32,473 nucleotides of DNA from Candidatus Poribacteria bacterium (GTDB lineage: Bacteria; Poribacteria; WGA-4E; WGA-3G), in contig JAJEIP010000122.1 of NCBI GenBank assembly GCA_022827885.1, forward strand, positions 1 through 32,473, read 5' to 3'. Made by a program: the position numbers and the translations under genes. A model generated the notes under the pieces. The model did not search any database. It was not told where the DNA came from and saw nothing but the letters and a program-made list of their open reading frames with translations. Each line of letters begins with the position of its first letter. Within the stretch, counting starts at the first letter, position 1. Below are positions 15,424-23,589 of this stretch, one piece after another.

Positions 15424-16817
15424 GAAGAGCGTAAAATGTCTTGAATTTCACGCTTCTTTTTTTCTGATACTTGATATGGGGCATAGACTTGAACGATTTC
15501 TAAAGGAGAGGCACCCTCATAGCGTCTCGCGAGAAACAGTTCACCCGCGTAGTCACTTAGGGACTCTAATCCATCTTGTTCCTTGTTATTTTCGTCAAAA
15601 ATCATAACCGCCTCCGAACTCTGGAGTTTGGATTGACTGTCATAATTCAAATTCCGAACCGGAGGTTTGTTAACAATAATATAATCAGCATCGGCTTTGC
15701 GGCCTATACACTTCGCAATCTTTTTCTCACATTGGCGTTTTCGGTCCGGATCCGCTACCATTTCTCGAAGGCAATCACGGACTTCCACCTCTTCATATTT
15801 GAACCTGAGTCCAGCAATTGTATTGAAAAGGTCTCGATTGTAAAGTCGATTGAAAATTTTATTTGCTTTCTGCTGTTTACAATTCCTCAAAAGGTCAATT
15901 ACCTTTTCATCATGATAATCAAGATAGTTTTGAACGAAATCTTTACACTTTTTCTCATAGTCTTGATCGGTATCTTTCTTATTTCTTCTGGGGTATTTAT
16001 AAAGTTTGGCGATTTTTTTATTGCCATTCTCAATAGCAAGGGTAATCCCACGAATAACCATCTCATCGGAAATGAGACTGACTTCGTGCCAGTATACTTG
16101 CTGTTTCATATTATACCGAGCGAGCATAAATTGTTCGAGAGCATAAAGTCCTTCGCTGTTAAGAACAAGTTGTGTTTCGGGATGGTTAACGATCAAGCAA
16201 GATTCGATGAGCTTCTCCAGATCGTATGCTCCATACTTAACACCGGCAAAATAGGAATCACGCAGAAGGTAGTCCATCTTATCCGCGTCTAACTCACTCG
16301 AAATGATATCGCGTTTCCAGTCCCGTGTTGTTTTCCCTTGTATCATGTCAATTAAGGATTCACGTTCTTTATCATCCAGAATGTCTTTGATTTGCGAATC
16401 GTTACAAATAATATCTATTGTGATTTGCTCATGAATCTTTTCGCGGTCTATTCCCATATAAACTTGGGCAGGTGCAAATTTTTTCAAAAGACTTTCAGAA
16501 AGATGACTAAACGGGCCGTGCCCAACATCATGAAGCAACGCTGCGAAACGAACATTAGCAATGTCCTTATCACTAATTCTATCGGGGTTTAACTCGTGGA
16601 GACTGGTGCAAATTCGACCAGCGATGTGCATCACACCGATTGAATGCTCAAAGCGCGTATGTAGAGCACTCGGATAAATCAAAAACGCCATTGCCAATTG
16701 CCGAATCCGACGGAGCCGCTGAAAAACTCGGGTGTCGATCAACTGCTGTTCTCTCTCTGAAAAATCAATAAGCCCATGAATTGGGTCTCGTATTCTTCTA
16801 TAAGTTTGTTTCGCCAT
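15420..16817 (-). CDS. HD-domain dNTP triphosphohydrolase (SAMHD1/YwfO-like)
   Basis: 465 aa. Opening RRIRDPIHGLI, then VFQRLRRIRQLAMAF, H58 (RFEHSIGV), H96-D97 (LLHDVGHGPFSH) and the later SSELDADKMDYLLRD. These are the HD metal ligands and signature strings of SAMHD1 and of the bacterial YwfO/EF1143 dNTPases, which split dNTPs into nucleoside and triphosphate. Bacterial dNTPases of this type can act in dNTP-pool control and phage defence. The C-terminal half (about 300-440) is helical and basic. A promoter with -10 only 6 bp from the ATG implies a leaderless transcript. It is coupled to a YwgA-like gene. Confidence 0.88.
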   Translation of the reverse strand: MAKQTYRRIRDPIHGLIDFSEREQQLIDTRVFQRLRRIRQLAMAFLIYPSALHTRFEHSIGVMHIAGRICTSLHELNPDRISDKDIANVRFAALLHDVGHGPFSHLSESLLKKFAPAQVYMGIDREKIHEQITIDIICNDSQIKDILDDKERESLIDMIQGKTTRDWKRDIISSELDADKMDYLLRDSYFAGVKYGAYDLEKLIESCLIVNHPETQLVLNSEGLYALEQFMLARYNMKQQVYWHEVSLISDEMVIRGITLAIENGNKKIAKLYKYPRRNKKDTDQDYEKKCKDFVQNYLDYHDEKVIDLLRNCKQQKANKIFNRLYNRDLFNTIAGLRFKYEEVEVRDCLREMVADPDRKRQCEKKIAKCIGRKADADYIIVNKPPVRNLNYDSQSKLQSSEAVMIFDENNKEQDGLESLSDYAGELFLARRYEGASPLEIVQVYAPYQVSEKKKREIQDILRSS

Positions 16818-16823
16818 ATTAAA

Positions 16824-16852
16824 ATTATACCAAGTTATGTTAAGTGTTTCAA
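16824..16852 (-). promoter_or_regulatory. Promoter of the HD-YwgA operon, leaderless arrangement
   Basis: On the minus strand, TTGAAA (16847-16852), 17-bp spacer, TATAAT (16824-16829). The ATG of the HD gene starts only 6 bp after the -10 box, so transcription would begin at or next to the start codon and no ribosome site is present. Confidence 0.7.
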
Positions 16853-17100
16853 GTCAATTTGTGCGCTCATCGGAACCTCTTTTTGCGGGGCGGTATTTTC
16901 CAACTCTCCATATTCATAACGAACTTTTATACCAATCGGGTTTCAATTTAGATTTACCTTTCGTTCTTCTTACCCTTACCACAGTGGGAAGGTGGAAGAA
17001 ACGGTGTGCACCATTCGTGATAGGTGCTACCTAAACTGGTTAGAGTAGTGTATCAGAAAAGAAAGGAAATTGCAAATCGGTCTATGCCCCATCCTAATCG

Positions 17101-17247
17101 CAGTCACAGCGGGACTTTTCGCCACACCCGCCAGAGATCGCTAGCCTACTCAACACAACTGACCGCACCGTCCATCGCTGGGCGGAACGCAAAAAATGGA
17201 CGGAGGTCCTGCAGCCCCTTAACTATAAGGGCAAGCGGAATTTTTAG
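17101..17247 (+). pseudogene. Remnant of a terminase-type HTH protein
   Basis: One frame reads PPEIASLLNTTDRTVHRWAE then RKKWTEVLQPLNYKGKRNF and a stop (17245). This is the helix-turn-helix pattern of gpP-like small terminase subunits of phages. There is an in-frame stop just upstream (TAA about 17095), and no start codon or ribosome site. It is probably a trace of a former prophage or mobile element. The rest of 16853-17300 shows no other feature. Confidence 0.5.
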
Positions 17248-17314
17248 AGTCAAACTCGGACGAAGTTAACAAAAAACTGAAAGATAAATAGTTCTGCCGC
17301 TTTCTTTTTTAATT

Positions 17315-17344
17315 TTGACAAACTGCTGGATTTATGTTAACATA
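17315..17344 (+). promoter_or_regulatory. Promoter with overlapping palindrome for the two-gene module
   Basis: TTGACA (17315-17320), 17-bp spacer, TAACAT (17338-17343). The -10 is embedded in the perfect 12-bp palindrome TATGTTAACATA (17333-17344), a good place for a repressor to block RNA polymerase. The predicted leader to the ATG at 17443 is about 90 nt. Confidence 0.6.
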
Positions 17345-17401
17345 TTGTCTAAAATTTCGGTTCACCATATTTTCCTGATAAATTTGTAACTACAACAGAA
17401 G

Positions 17402-17432
17402 TTTACCTGAAACCTCAATTTTTTCAGGTAAA
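17402..17432 (+). promoter_or_regulatory. Inverted repeat just before the module's ribosome site
   Basis: TTTACCTGAAA (17402-17412) and TTTCAGGTAAA (17422-17432) are perfect 11-bp arms with a 9-nt loop. The right arm runs into the AAAAGG ribosome site of the gene starting at 17443. As RNA it could hide or present that site; as DNA it could be a second operator. Confidence 0.6.
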
Positions 17433-17442
17433 AGGTTGATTG

Positions 17443-18432
17443 ATGCTCATGTATAAGGTTAATCCAAATACACATCAAGATTACCGCTCACTCCTCCAAA
17501 AAGCCGTACGTCGTGGCAACGATGACCTTGTTGGTAAGGTCGTGGATCATCTTTATCAGGTCGATGATGCGGCATGGCTAAAGAGGCGAACCGGTGTAAT
17601 TATTGCTGAAGAATGCTGGCCTCTCATGGCAAAATGGGAACTGCCCAAAAAATTGGGGGAACAGCAAGCAGCAATAAAAGATATTCTTAGTCAGGTTGCT
17701 TCATCGAAGAAATTTAAGGATGCTGCTGGATTAGGGTCCTTGGCGTACGCACTTTCAGAAGGCGACAGTTCAGTACTAACTAGTTCTGACGAAGACTGTC
17801 ATATTAAGCTTATTAGTGCTGCTATTAAGGAACCTAAAAAATACTGGGGATGGGCAGTCTCTCAGTGCCGAAACGACTCTGTGACTAGGCTCGTTACGCA
17901 AGCAGAGAAAGCCTATCGAAAAGGTGGATGGCCCTGGGATCGGGCTTTTATACAAGCAACAGCATATTTAGCTATTAAGAATGGAATGCCTGAGATGCCT
18001 ATAGTTCATAATGTCAAAGCGAGATTCCCGTTTTGGGTCGCATTAGATAAACACACTCCACAAGGAAAAACTGCTCTTCGCGAAGCCGCAAAGAAGACTG
18101 GATTACCCTGGAGGCAGCTGAATTGGGTTAGTTTTTACTGTGAAAGTGGTCTCGTTGATGATTCGATATCCTCTCAATGGTGGAATCGGGAGATAGAATG
18201 GCGACTCGGCAAAATAGGTCTATCACTCGACACAGCAGAATCAATGTGGGCGGAAGCACGTCCGGAATTTATTAAAGCACTAAGGAATGAGCCAGCACGC
18301 CTTGAAGGTATTTTTGGAGATAGTACGCCTTATAGTATGGATGAGAGTGGACAACTTCACTTTTTAAGTCCTAAGGAACGACAATTCTATGATCACTGGC
18401 AGCCAGATTCAATCTTTAGTCGATCTGCTTGA
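17443..18432 (+). CDS. Unrecognised helical protein, first gene of a two-gene module
   Basis: 329 aa from ATG 17443, chosen because AAAAGG lies 7 nt upstream; a TTG at 17440 and an ATG at 17449 are in frame. No catalytic motif is evident. The stretch YRSLLQKAVRRGNDDLVGKV, then WLKRRTGVIIAEECWPL, resembles the helical C-terminal part of MgsA/RarA-type clamp-loader-like AAA proteins (LQK-RRG, then W-RR--VI-EE), but no Walker motifs exist here. The rest is Trp-rich and helical (GWAVSQC, GGWPWDRAF, LPWRQLNWVSF). The next gene starts inside its 3' end, so the products are probably made together. It could be a DNA-replication-protein mimic, an antitoxin or an immunity component. Confidence 0.7.
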   Translation: MLMYKVNPNTHQDYRSLLQKAVRRGNDDLVGKVVDHLYQVDDAAWLKRRTGVIIAEECWPLMAKWELPKKLGEQQAAIKDILSQVASSKKFKDAAGLGSLAYALSEGDSSVLTSSDEDCHIKLISAAIKEPKKYWGWAVSQCRNDSVTRLVTQAEKAYRKGGWPWDRAFIQATAYLAIKNGMPEMPIVHNVKARFPFWVALDKHTPQGKTALREAAKKTGLPWRQLNWVSFYCESGLVDDSISSQWWNREIEWRLGKIGLSLDTAESMWAEARPEFIKALRNEPARLEGIFGDSTPYSMDESGQLHFLSPKERQFYDHWQPDSIFSRSA

Positions 18433-19300
18433 GGAACGTCGGGTGTTTCTCCACCACGCGTGTCAGCTAATTGACTTTGAATCATATCTTAGTCTCGGTG
18501 GAATCCCTTCACGCGCTTTGCTTGAAAGTAAACAAGTGAAATTCACGGAATTTCAGACTGATGCCATTGATCGTAAAAATAGTGTATGGGATAAAGTGTT
18601 TGTAAACTTAGCGGACTTTGGTGAATCGTTTGCCCGCGGTGATAGGAGCGTACCGAACCCGTATGGACCCATACTTTTCCAAATCCTGCCTTCGGCTTTA
18701 TTGGAAACATCTGATGTAGCTGTATGTCTTCGGTCTGCTGGAGCGCAAGGATTTAACCGAGAAAGAGAATCACTTACGACAGTCAAGGAAATTGACCGCC
18801 TATTTTTACACCCAAATAATGTTCTTCCGTTCCCTAAGAGACGTATGATTAAGTTTGGAGATAGGCTACAAGCAGAATTTGAAAACCCAAATGCTCAAAC
18901 TCCAGAAGTTAGTTGTACAGTGTCAAGCGGCGTAGTGTCAATGCAAAGGGTCAAGTTTGTTAGGGTTGATCCATATGTTGTAAACAATCAAAGGCTGCGA
19001 AATTGGGCAGATAAAATCAAGCAAGAATATAGCGTTCAGTTTCCTATTTACGAGCGTAATCGTTTTCAAAATTCAAGAGGACTTCTTTATAACCAAATCG
19101 CGGAACGAATTGGTGAAGAACTTCCATCGTTGTCTGCTATTGTACAAGATAGCACGTGTAGTCCACTTTTACGGGAGTGGGCAGAACAAATCACTGGCCT
19201 AGAATGGCAGTTCCAACGGTACGCTAAATACTTACGTGATGGCACACTTGAACCGATGAGAGCAGGGATGATGTCTAGCGAACAACAAGTGAATGGGTAG
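18389..19300 (+). CDS. Unrecognised protein, second gene of the module (possible ADP-ribosyltransferase fold)
   Basis: 303 aa from ATG 18389 (44-bp overlap with the previous gene); a GTG at 18443 with GAGGA 7 nt upstream, just past the previous stop, is an alternative. The N-terminal pattern FLHHACQ, then YLSLGGIPSRALL, loosely recalls the His and Ser/Arg positions that open DarT-like NAD-using toxins. Conserved-looking strings follow: VWDKVFVNLADFG, NPYGPILFQILP, VAVCLRSAG. I cannot prove the ADP-ribosyltransferase relation. The stop codon is only 2 bp before the left end of IS3 copy 2, so the C-terminus (SSEQQVNG) may have been altered by the insertion. Confidence 0.65.
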   Translation: MITGSQIQSLVDLLEERRVFLHHACQLIDFESYLSLGGIPSRALLESKQVKFTEFQTDAIDRKNSVWDKVFVNLADFGESFARGDRSVPNPYGPILFQILPSALLETSDVAVCLRSAGAQGFNRERESLTTVKEIDRLFLHPNNVLPFPKRRMIKFGDRLQAEFENPNAQTPEVSCTVSSGVVSMQRVKFVRVDPYVVNNQRLRNWADKIKQEYSVQFPIYERNRFQNSRGLLYNQIAERIGEELPSLSAIVQDSTCSPLLREWAEQITGLEWQFQRYAKYLRDGTLEPMRAGMMSSEQQVNG

Positions 19301-19302
19301 AG

Positions 19303-19541
19303 TGTACTGCCACCGGAAATTCGGACCACCTTCTGGACCAAGATTGTGATACAATAACAATCTACTTGAAAGGAATTTCCGATGGCGAAACAAAAACGAA
19401 GAAACTTCACCCCTGAGTTTAAAGCCGAAGTTATTCTTGAGACACTTACGGGTGAAAATTCCCAAGCAGAACTATCTCACCGCTATAATCTCAGCGACAA
19501 CCAACTTTCAAAGTAGAAGCACCAGAGACTCGTGATGACTG
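19303..19541 (+). mobile_element. Truncated IS3-family element, copy 2
   Basis: The left end TGTACTGCCACCGGAAATTC is similar to copy 1 at 13477. It contains the first 44 codons of orfA and then a TAG where copy 1 has TGG (Trp), followed by about 25 bp of unrelated sequence. Nothing of the right end remains. Same orientation as copy 1. The right boundary is approximate. Confidence 0.8.
19382..19516 (+). pseudogene. IS3-family orfA, nonsense-mutated and truncated
   Basis: Encodes AKQKRRNFTPEFKAEVILET and the start of the HTH (SQAELSHRYNLSDNQLSK), then TAG at 19514. It aligns with the intact OrfA at 13557 throughout. Inactive. Confidence 0.88.
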
Positions 19542-19554
19542 AATTCTGATCCAT

Positions 19555-19571
19555 TGAAACTGGAAGTTTCA
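19555..19571. promoter_or_regulatory. Inverted repeat upstream of the DUF262 gene
   Basis: TGAAACT-GGA-AGTTTCA, perfect 7-bp arms, 38 bp before the ATG at 19609. No good sigma-70 hexamer pair was found; the site may be an operator or part of the IS scar. Confidence 0.35.
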
Positions 19572-19608
19572 TCACCATTGTAAAATTTTGTTAACTGGAG
19601 AGATAAAC

Positions 19609-21336
19609 ATGAGTACTTTTGATATTGGCCAACCTTTCCTTCAAGATTTGCTCAAAGAAATCGGAAGTGGTAAGATACAACTACCTGATTTCCAGCGGGG
19701 ATGGGTGTGGAACGATGACCGTATCCGAAGCCTTATCGCCAGCATATCTCGGGATTTTCCCATTGGTTCCGTGCTCACCCTCAAAGCCCGAGACACAGAT
19801 ATCTGTTTCAAAACAAGACTCGTTGCGGGGGTGAATGCTACGGATGTTCACAGGGAACCCGATACCCTTATACTTGATGGACAACAACGGCTCACCGCGC
19901 TGTTTCAAACCTTAATGTCGAAAAACGGGGTTTCTACGAGAAACGCTCAAGGGAGGACAAGGCGTTTATATTATTACTTGGACATGAAAGCGTGTCTTGG
20001 AAACGAAACAGAGCGCGAGGAGGCTGTCGTTTCTTGTGGAAAAGATCATCGTTTGCAAGTATTGACATCTAATGGAAAAGCAGAAACTATTGACCTTTCA
20101 TCAACTCAAGATCAGTATGAAAAACACATGTTTCCAGTGCACAAGATTTTCGACTCTTCCGATTGGAAGCAAGGATACATACAACATTGGAATCAGGACG
20201 CTGAGAAAATTACGTCGCTCTTCAAATTCGACACTGAGATAATTCAACGCTTTAATCAATACGAGGTTCCTATTATTGAGTTAAGTGGGGCCTCAAAAGA
20301 AGCCGTTTGCTTGGTATTTGAGAAAGTAAACACCGGAGGGATAACACTCACTGTATTTGAGCTTCTCACGGCATCCCTCGCTGCTGAAAACTTCCAATTG
20401 CGTGATGATTGGGAACTTAGAAAAAAATGTCTCAGAGAGCATAAGGGGCTAAGAAAACTGGATGGTATCAACTTTCTACAAGCACTTACACTGATCGATA
20501 CCAAAAATCTAAACGCGGCAGTGAGTTGCAAGCGTAAAGAAATCCTTGAGTTGGATCGAAAGCGTTATGAAGAGTGGGCAGATCAAATTGAGGTTGGATT
20601 TCTGAAGGCTGCTCGATTTTTGCATAGACAGAAAGTATTTAATGCGAAAGATGTTCCGTATTCAGCTCAACTTGTCCCGCTGGCAGCGATTCTAACGGAT
20701 TTGGGGAATAGAAGTGAAACAGAAGAAGTTCAGCAGAAGATTGCGCGTTGGTATTGGTGCGGTGTGCTTGGTGAGATGTATGCCGGTGCTACTGATACTC
20801 AGTCCGCTAGGGATTTCTCTGAAGTGACTACATGGATAAAAGAAGGTGGAAAGGAACCAACAACAATCCGGGAGGCAAATTTCCAAAAGAAGCGTTTATC
20901 TGAACTCCGGACCCGTGGTAGTGCCTTGTATAAGGGAATCCACGCGTTGATGATGCACGATGGAGGCGCATGCGATTTTCGCACTGGAATTCCTATTGAT
21001 GAGAAGGTATTTTTTGCGGACAGGATTGACATCCATCACATATTTCCAAGAGCCTGGTGCCAAAGAGAGGGCATCGACCGCAATATCTACAATAGTATTA
21101 TCAATAAAACAGCAATCTCAGCACGCACGAATCAAATGATCGGGGGGCGAGCCCCTTCAGAGTATTTACCACGAGTAGAAGGGACAGCTGGCATAGACGA
21201 AGACGAAATGGATAAGAGGCTTGCCGGTCACCTGATCTCTGCCGATGCTCTGCGAGATGATGATTTCTTGAGTTTCTTTGAAGCCCGCGAAGAAGCACTA
21301 TTTCGTGTAATCCAGAAAGCAATGGGGAAAATTTAG
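19609..21336 (+). CDS. DUF262/DUF1524-type protein (GmrSD-like)
   Basis: 575 aa from ATG 19609 (CTGGAGAG ribosome site, 7 nt). The N-terminal DUF262 domain is typical: LPDFQRGWVW (25-34), LIASISRDFPIGSVL, and the ParB-like nucleotide motif LILDGQQRLTALF (87-99). The C-terminus contains an HNH-type nuclease signature IDIHHIFPRAWC, then NSIINKTAIS, TNQMIGGRAPSEYL. This single-chain fusion of the two halves is the layout of GmrSD-type (type IV) modification-dependent restriction and related anti-phage proteins. It likely uses a nucleotide to license cleavage of modified DNA. It lies next to IS remnants and other nuclease genes. Target modification is unknown. Confidence 0.87.
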   Translation: MSTFDIGQPFLQDLLKEIGSGKIQLPDFQRGWVWNDDRIRSLIASISRDFPIGSVLTLKARDTDICFKTRLVAGVNATDVHREPDTLILDGQQRLTALFQTLMSKNGVSTRNAQGRTRRLYYYLDMKACLGNETEREEAVVSCGKDHRLQVLTSNGKAETIDLSSTQDQYEKHMFPVHKIFDSSDWKQGYIQHWNQDAEKITSLFKFDTEIIQRFNQYEVPIIELSGASKEAVCLVFEKVNTGGITLTVFELLTASLAAENFQLRDDWELRKKCLREHKGLRKLDGINFLQALTLIDTKNLNAAVSCKRKEILELDRKRYEEWADQIEVGFLKAARFLHRQKVFNAKDVPYSAQLVPLAAILTDLGNRSETEEVQQKIARWYWCGVLGEMYAGATDTQSARDFSEVTTWIKEGGKEPTTIREANFQKKRLSELRTRGSALYKGIHALMMHDGGACDFRTGIPIDEKVFFADRIDIHHIFPRAWCQREGIDRNIYNSIINKTAISARTNQMIGGRAPSEYLPRVEGTAGIDEDEMDKRLAGHLISADALRDDDFLSFFEAREEALFRVIQKAMGKI

Positions 21337-21434
21337 AATAGGAAGCACGCAACCGCGGACCCTTCATCTCTGGACAAGGATACGGAAATACTCTTGGCAT
21401 TGTTGCAACTCTAAAGTAAGACTGCTGAGGTAAG

Positions 21435-21761
21435 TCAGAGACAATTACCTTGGACTATTTGTCTTAAACGTCTTTCTCTAACAATATAAAACAAAAGACT
21501 CCCCTCTGCAATTTCGTAGAATCCAGAGTGTTGCTCAATACTATAAATTTGACGATGTTTATCTCTTAATTGATTCACGATACCACGAATAGCGGCATCC
21601 ATATCTCGTGCATTAGAGTGTTGTTGAATACGTTGACGCTGATTGTATAAATCGTTTAGGTGAAAACGATATACTCCTAAATTTCGGTTATCTGCGACAA
21701 CTTCAATTATTGTTTGAGCAACTTCCTTTTGTAATGGAGTCAAATCGTCTATATGATTCAT
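21435..21761 (-). CDS. Small hypothetical protein
   Basis: 108 aa, ribosome site GAGGAA 8 nt before the ATG. Charged and largely helical, with no Cys except near the C-terminus, no signal and no membrane segment. Pattern suggests a winged helix (LTPLQKEVAQTIIEVVADN, later HSGFYEIAEG), so it might be a DNA-binding protein, but no family is recognised. It is convergent with the DUF262 gene and stands alone between that gene and the methyltransferase remnant. Confidence 0.6.
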   Translation of the reverse strand: MNHIDDLTPLQKEVAQTIIEVVADNRNLGVYRFHLNDLYNQRQRIQQHSNARDMDAAIRGIVNQLRDKHRQIYSIEQHSGFYEIAEGSLLFYIVRERRLRQIVQGNCL

Positions 21762-21826
21762 ATTTTGTATTCCTCTGTGACGTATTAGATGTGATAGACC
21801 CCAGCTAACGTTTGAGTCTTGCTTGA

Positions 21827-22009
21827 CTACATTTTAATCCATAACTGATATTTATCAAAAGTTTGTAGGCGTGGGGCTTCCAGGTCTAAAAAGGGGTATC
21901 GGTATGTTCCAGCGCGGCTTGCTTCTGTTTGCATTCCACGAGTCGGTGGTGATGTAATGACGAAAACGCCTAACTCGGCTTCCTCTTGGTTTGTTAACTT
22001 CTCAATTTC
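21827..22009 (-). pseudogene. C-terminal remnant of a second DNA methyltransferase
   Basis: In a frame different from the neighbouring methyltransferase, the sequence reads EIEKLTNQEEAELGVFVITS, then PPTRGMQTEASRAGTYRYPF and ends LQTFDKYQLWIKM and TAG (21827). The string AELGVFI(V)T.-PPT..M..EA..AG.Y is the C-terminal tail of a class of N4/N6 DNA methyltransferases. It has no start codon and begins at the stop codon of the intact methyltransferase-HNH gene. It therefore looks like the leftover tail of another methyltransferase, joined by recombination. Confidence 0.55.
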
Positions 22010-23415
22010 GCTATAAGATATTCCTGACCGCGATTCCCTTTGATACGGTTACAGTGGCCGCAAAGGAGTTGAAGATTCTCAATATGGTCAGTCCCTCCAA
22101 CAGATTCCGCTATAATGTGATCTATTTCAAGATGTTGGGTTTGAAAATGCTCACCGCATCCGTTACAGTTCCCCGCCTGCTCTCCATAGAGTTGGGTTTT
22201 GTTTTTAGGAGCATTATAGCGGGGAATGTGTCCCAAATCCGTGCGGTTGGGTATGTCATCGCGTGCAATAATGTTTTCAAACATACCTTGATCGTCCCTG
22301 ATACGCTCGACAACCAATTGAGCGGCCTTCGCTGATATGTCAATACCGATCCAATCCCGTTGAAGTCTATCCGCTGCGACAAGGGTTGTGGCGCATCCAC
22401 AGAACGGATCGAAAACCGTATCGCCTTCGTGAGATGAGGCTTTGATGATTCTGTCGAGGAGGGCAAGAGGTTTTTGCGTTGGGTAACCAGTGCCTTCTTT
22501 TCCCTTTACAGGTGGAGTATCAAGAACCAAGTCACCTGCTACAATACCTGGCATCGCAGATAAATACTTCTTCCACCGCGGTCTGCCTATTTTACCTTTG
22601 GGCCAGTGCAGCAGTCCAGCATCATCAAGAACTTCACATTTTGCCAGTTGGTCGAGATCTTCATAATTATCTGGCAACAGTGCCTGTGCAGAAGCAGGAA
22701 ATTTGTTGCGAGCAGGTGGGGCCCATGCCCGACCCGGAGGAGGTTCAATGCCTCTCAATGGCATATAAGCTTTTCTACTGCCTGCTTTTCCACCCGATAA
22801 ATTTTCTGTTCCGTATTTACCATGTTTGTCCCGACCTCGAAAAGTCTTCTGTATATATTCATCGTCATAGGGAGTATATTGTTGATTCCAAGTTGCCCCG
22901 TTAGACTTGATATAGTAAAGAATTCGGTCGGTGTTTACCGCGTAGCGTTTCGCCAACGATTTCGTCGATGTTCGCTTCCAAACCACCTCATTCCGAAAGT
23001 TCGCCTTCCCAAACACCGCATCCATAATCAACTTCAGGTAATGACTCATTGTCGAGTCACAGTGTAGATAGATCGATCCGGTAGGCTTGAGAATACGAAA
23101 CATTTCCAGTAACCGGACTGCCATGTAAATCAGATAAGATTTATCACTGTTTGTCATTGCCGCGTGGATAACTCGGTTGAGTTGGGGGTATTTCGCTTCG
23201 ATGAGATCAAGCCAAGCAACGTCAACATCTCGGAGTGTCCATGTATCTTTGAACTCAGCACCGGCAGCTTCTGAACCTATGGGTGCTGCATAGTTGGCAT
23301 TGCTATTGAAAGGTGGGTCAAGGTAGATTAAATCCACGGATGCACTGTTCATCCCGCGCATTATGGGCAGATTATCACCCGTAAATATCGTCTTGTGCTT
23401 AATATTTGAAGTCAT
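21994..23415 (-). CDS. DNA methyltransferase fused to a C-terminal HNH domain
   Basis: 473 aa from ATG 23415; an in-frame GTG at 23457 would add 14 residues. Beta-class order of motifs: DPPF at 33-36 (LIYLDPPFNSN) comes first, then the target-recognition region, then the SAM-binding VFDPFCGCATTLVAADRLQR and WIGIDIS near residue 360. DPPF implies methylation of an exocyclic amine (N6-adenine or N4-cytosine). After a linker (RTDLGHIPRYNAPKNKTQLY) comes an HNH domain: CNGCG, HLEIDHIIAES, then LQLLCGHCNRIKG, with four zinc-type cysteines. The HNH may give a self-contained cut-and-modify enzyme, or help DNA recognition. No strong ribosome site was seen. Confidence 0.88.
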   Translation of the reverse strand: MTSNIKHKTIFTGDNLPIMRGMNSASVDLIYLDPPFNSNANYAAPIGSEAAGAEFKDTWTLRDVDVAWLDLIEAKYPQLNRVIHAAMTNSDKSYLIYMAVRLLEMFRILKPTGSIYLHCDSTMSHYLKLIMDAVFGKANFRNEVVWKRTSTKSLAKRYAVNTDRILYYIKSNGATWNQQYTPYDDEYIQKTFRGRDKHGKYGTENLSGGKAGSRKAYMPLRGIEPPPGRAWAPPARNKFPASAQALLPDNYEDLDQLAKCEVLDDAGLLHWPKGKIGRPRWKKYLSAMPGIVAGDLVLDTPPVKGKEGTGYPTQKPLALLDRIIKASSHEGDTVFDPFCGCATTLVAADRLQRDWIGIDISAKAAQLVVERIRDDQGMFENIIARDDIPNRTDLGHIPRYNAPKNKTQLYGEQAGNCNGCGEHFQTQHLEIDHIIAESVGGTDHIENLQLLCGHCNRIKGNRGQEYLIAKLRS

Positions 23416-23543
23416 GGCGATGTTCCGATTATCCCCTATCGAGTGGAAGGCAAACACGTGGTTTCCAAGCGGCTGCGCTTGATATGTCTGTCAATGTGAT
23501 AAGGAGAGTATAGCGGTTTATGTGCTTTTCTTCAAGGGAAATT

Positions 23544-23579
23544 AAAAAACAAAAAGACGTGGTCGTGATCACGAACCAC
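23544..23579 (-). terminator. Intrinsic terminator of the three-gene nuclease operon
   Basis: Read on the minus strand: GTGGTTCGTGATCACGACCAC (23559-23579 reversed; near-perfect hairpin with one bulged T) followed by a T-rich run (23544-23557). It lies 11 bp after the stop at 23590. Confidence 0.75.
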
Positions 23580-23589
23580 CTCTGAATTT

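Noticed and set aside
15576-16292. Hydrophobic 238-codon plus-strand frame
   Set aside because: Antisense to the HD gene, whose motifs are intact; the hydrophobicity comes from reading Lys/Glu-rich codons backwards.
13477-19541. Composite transposon made of two IS3 copies
   Set aside because: Both copies are truncated at the right end and lie in the same orientation; no target duplication can be shown, so they are scars and not active ends.
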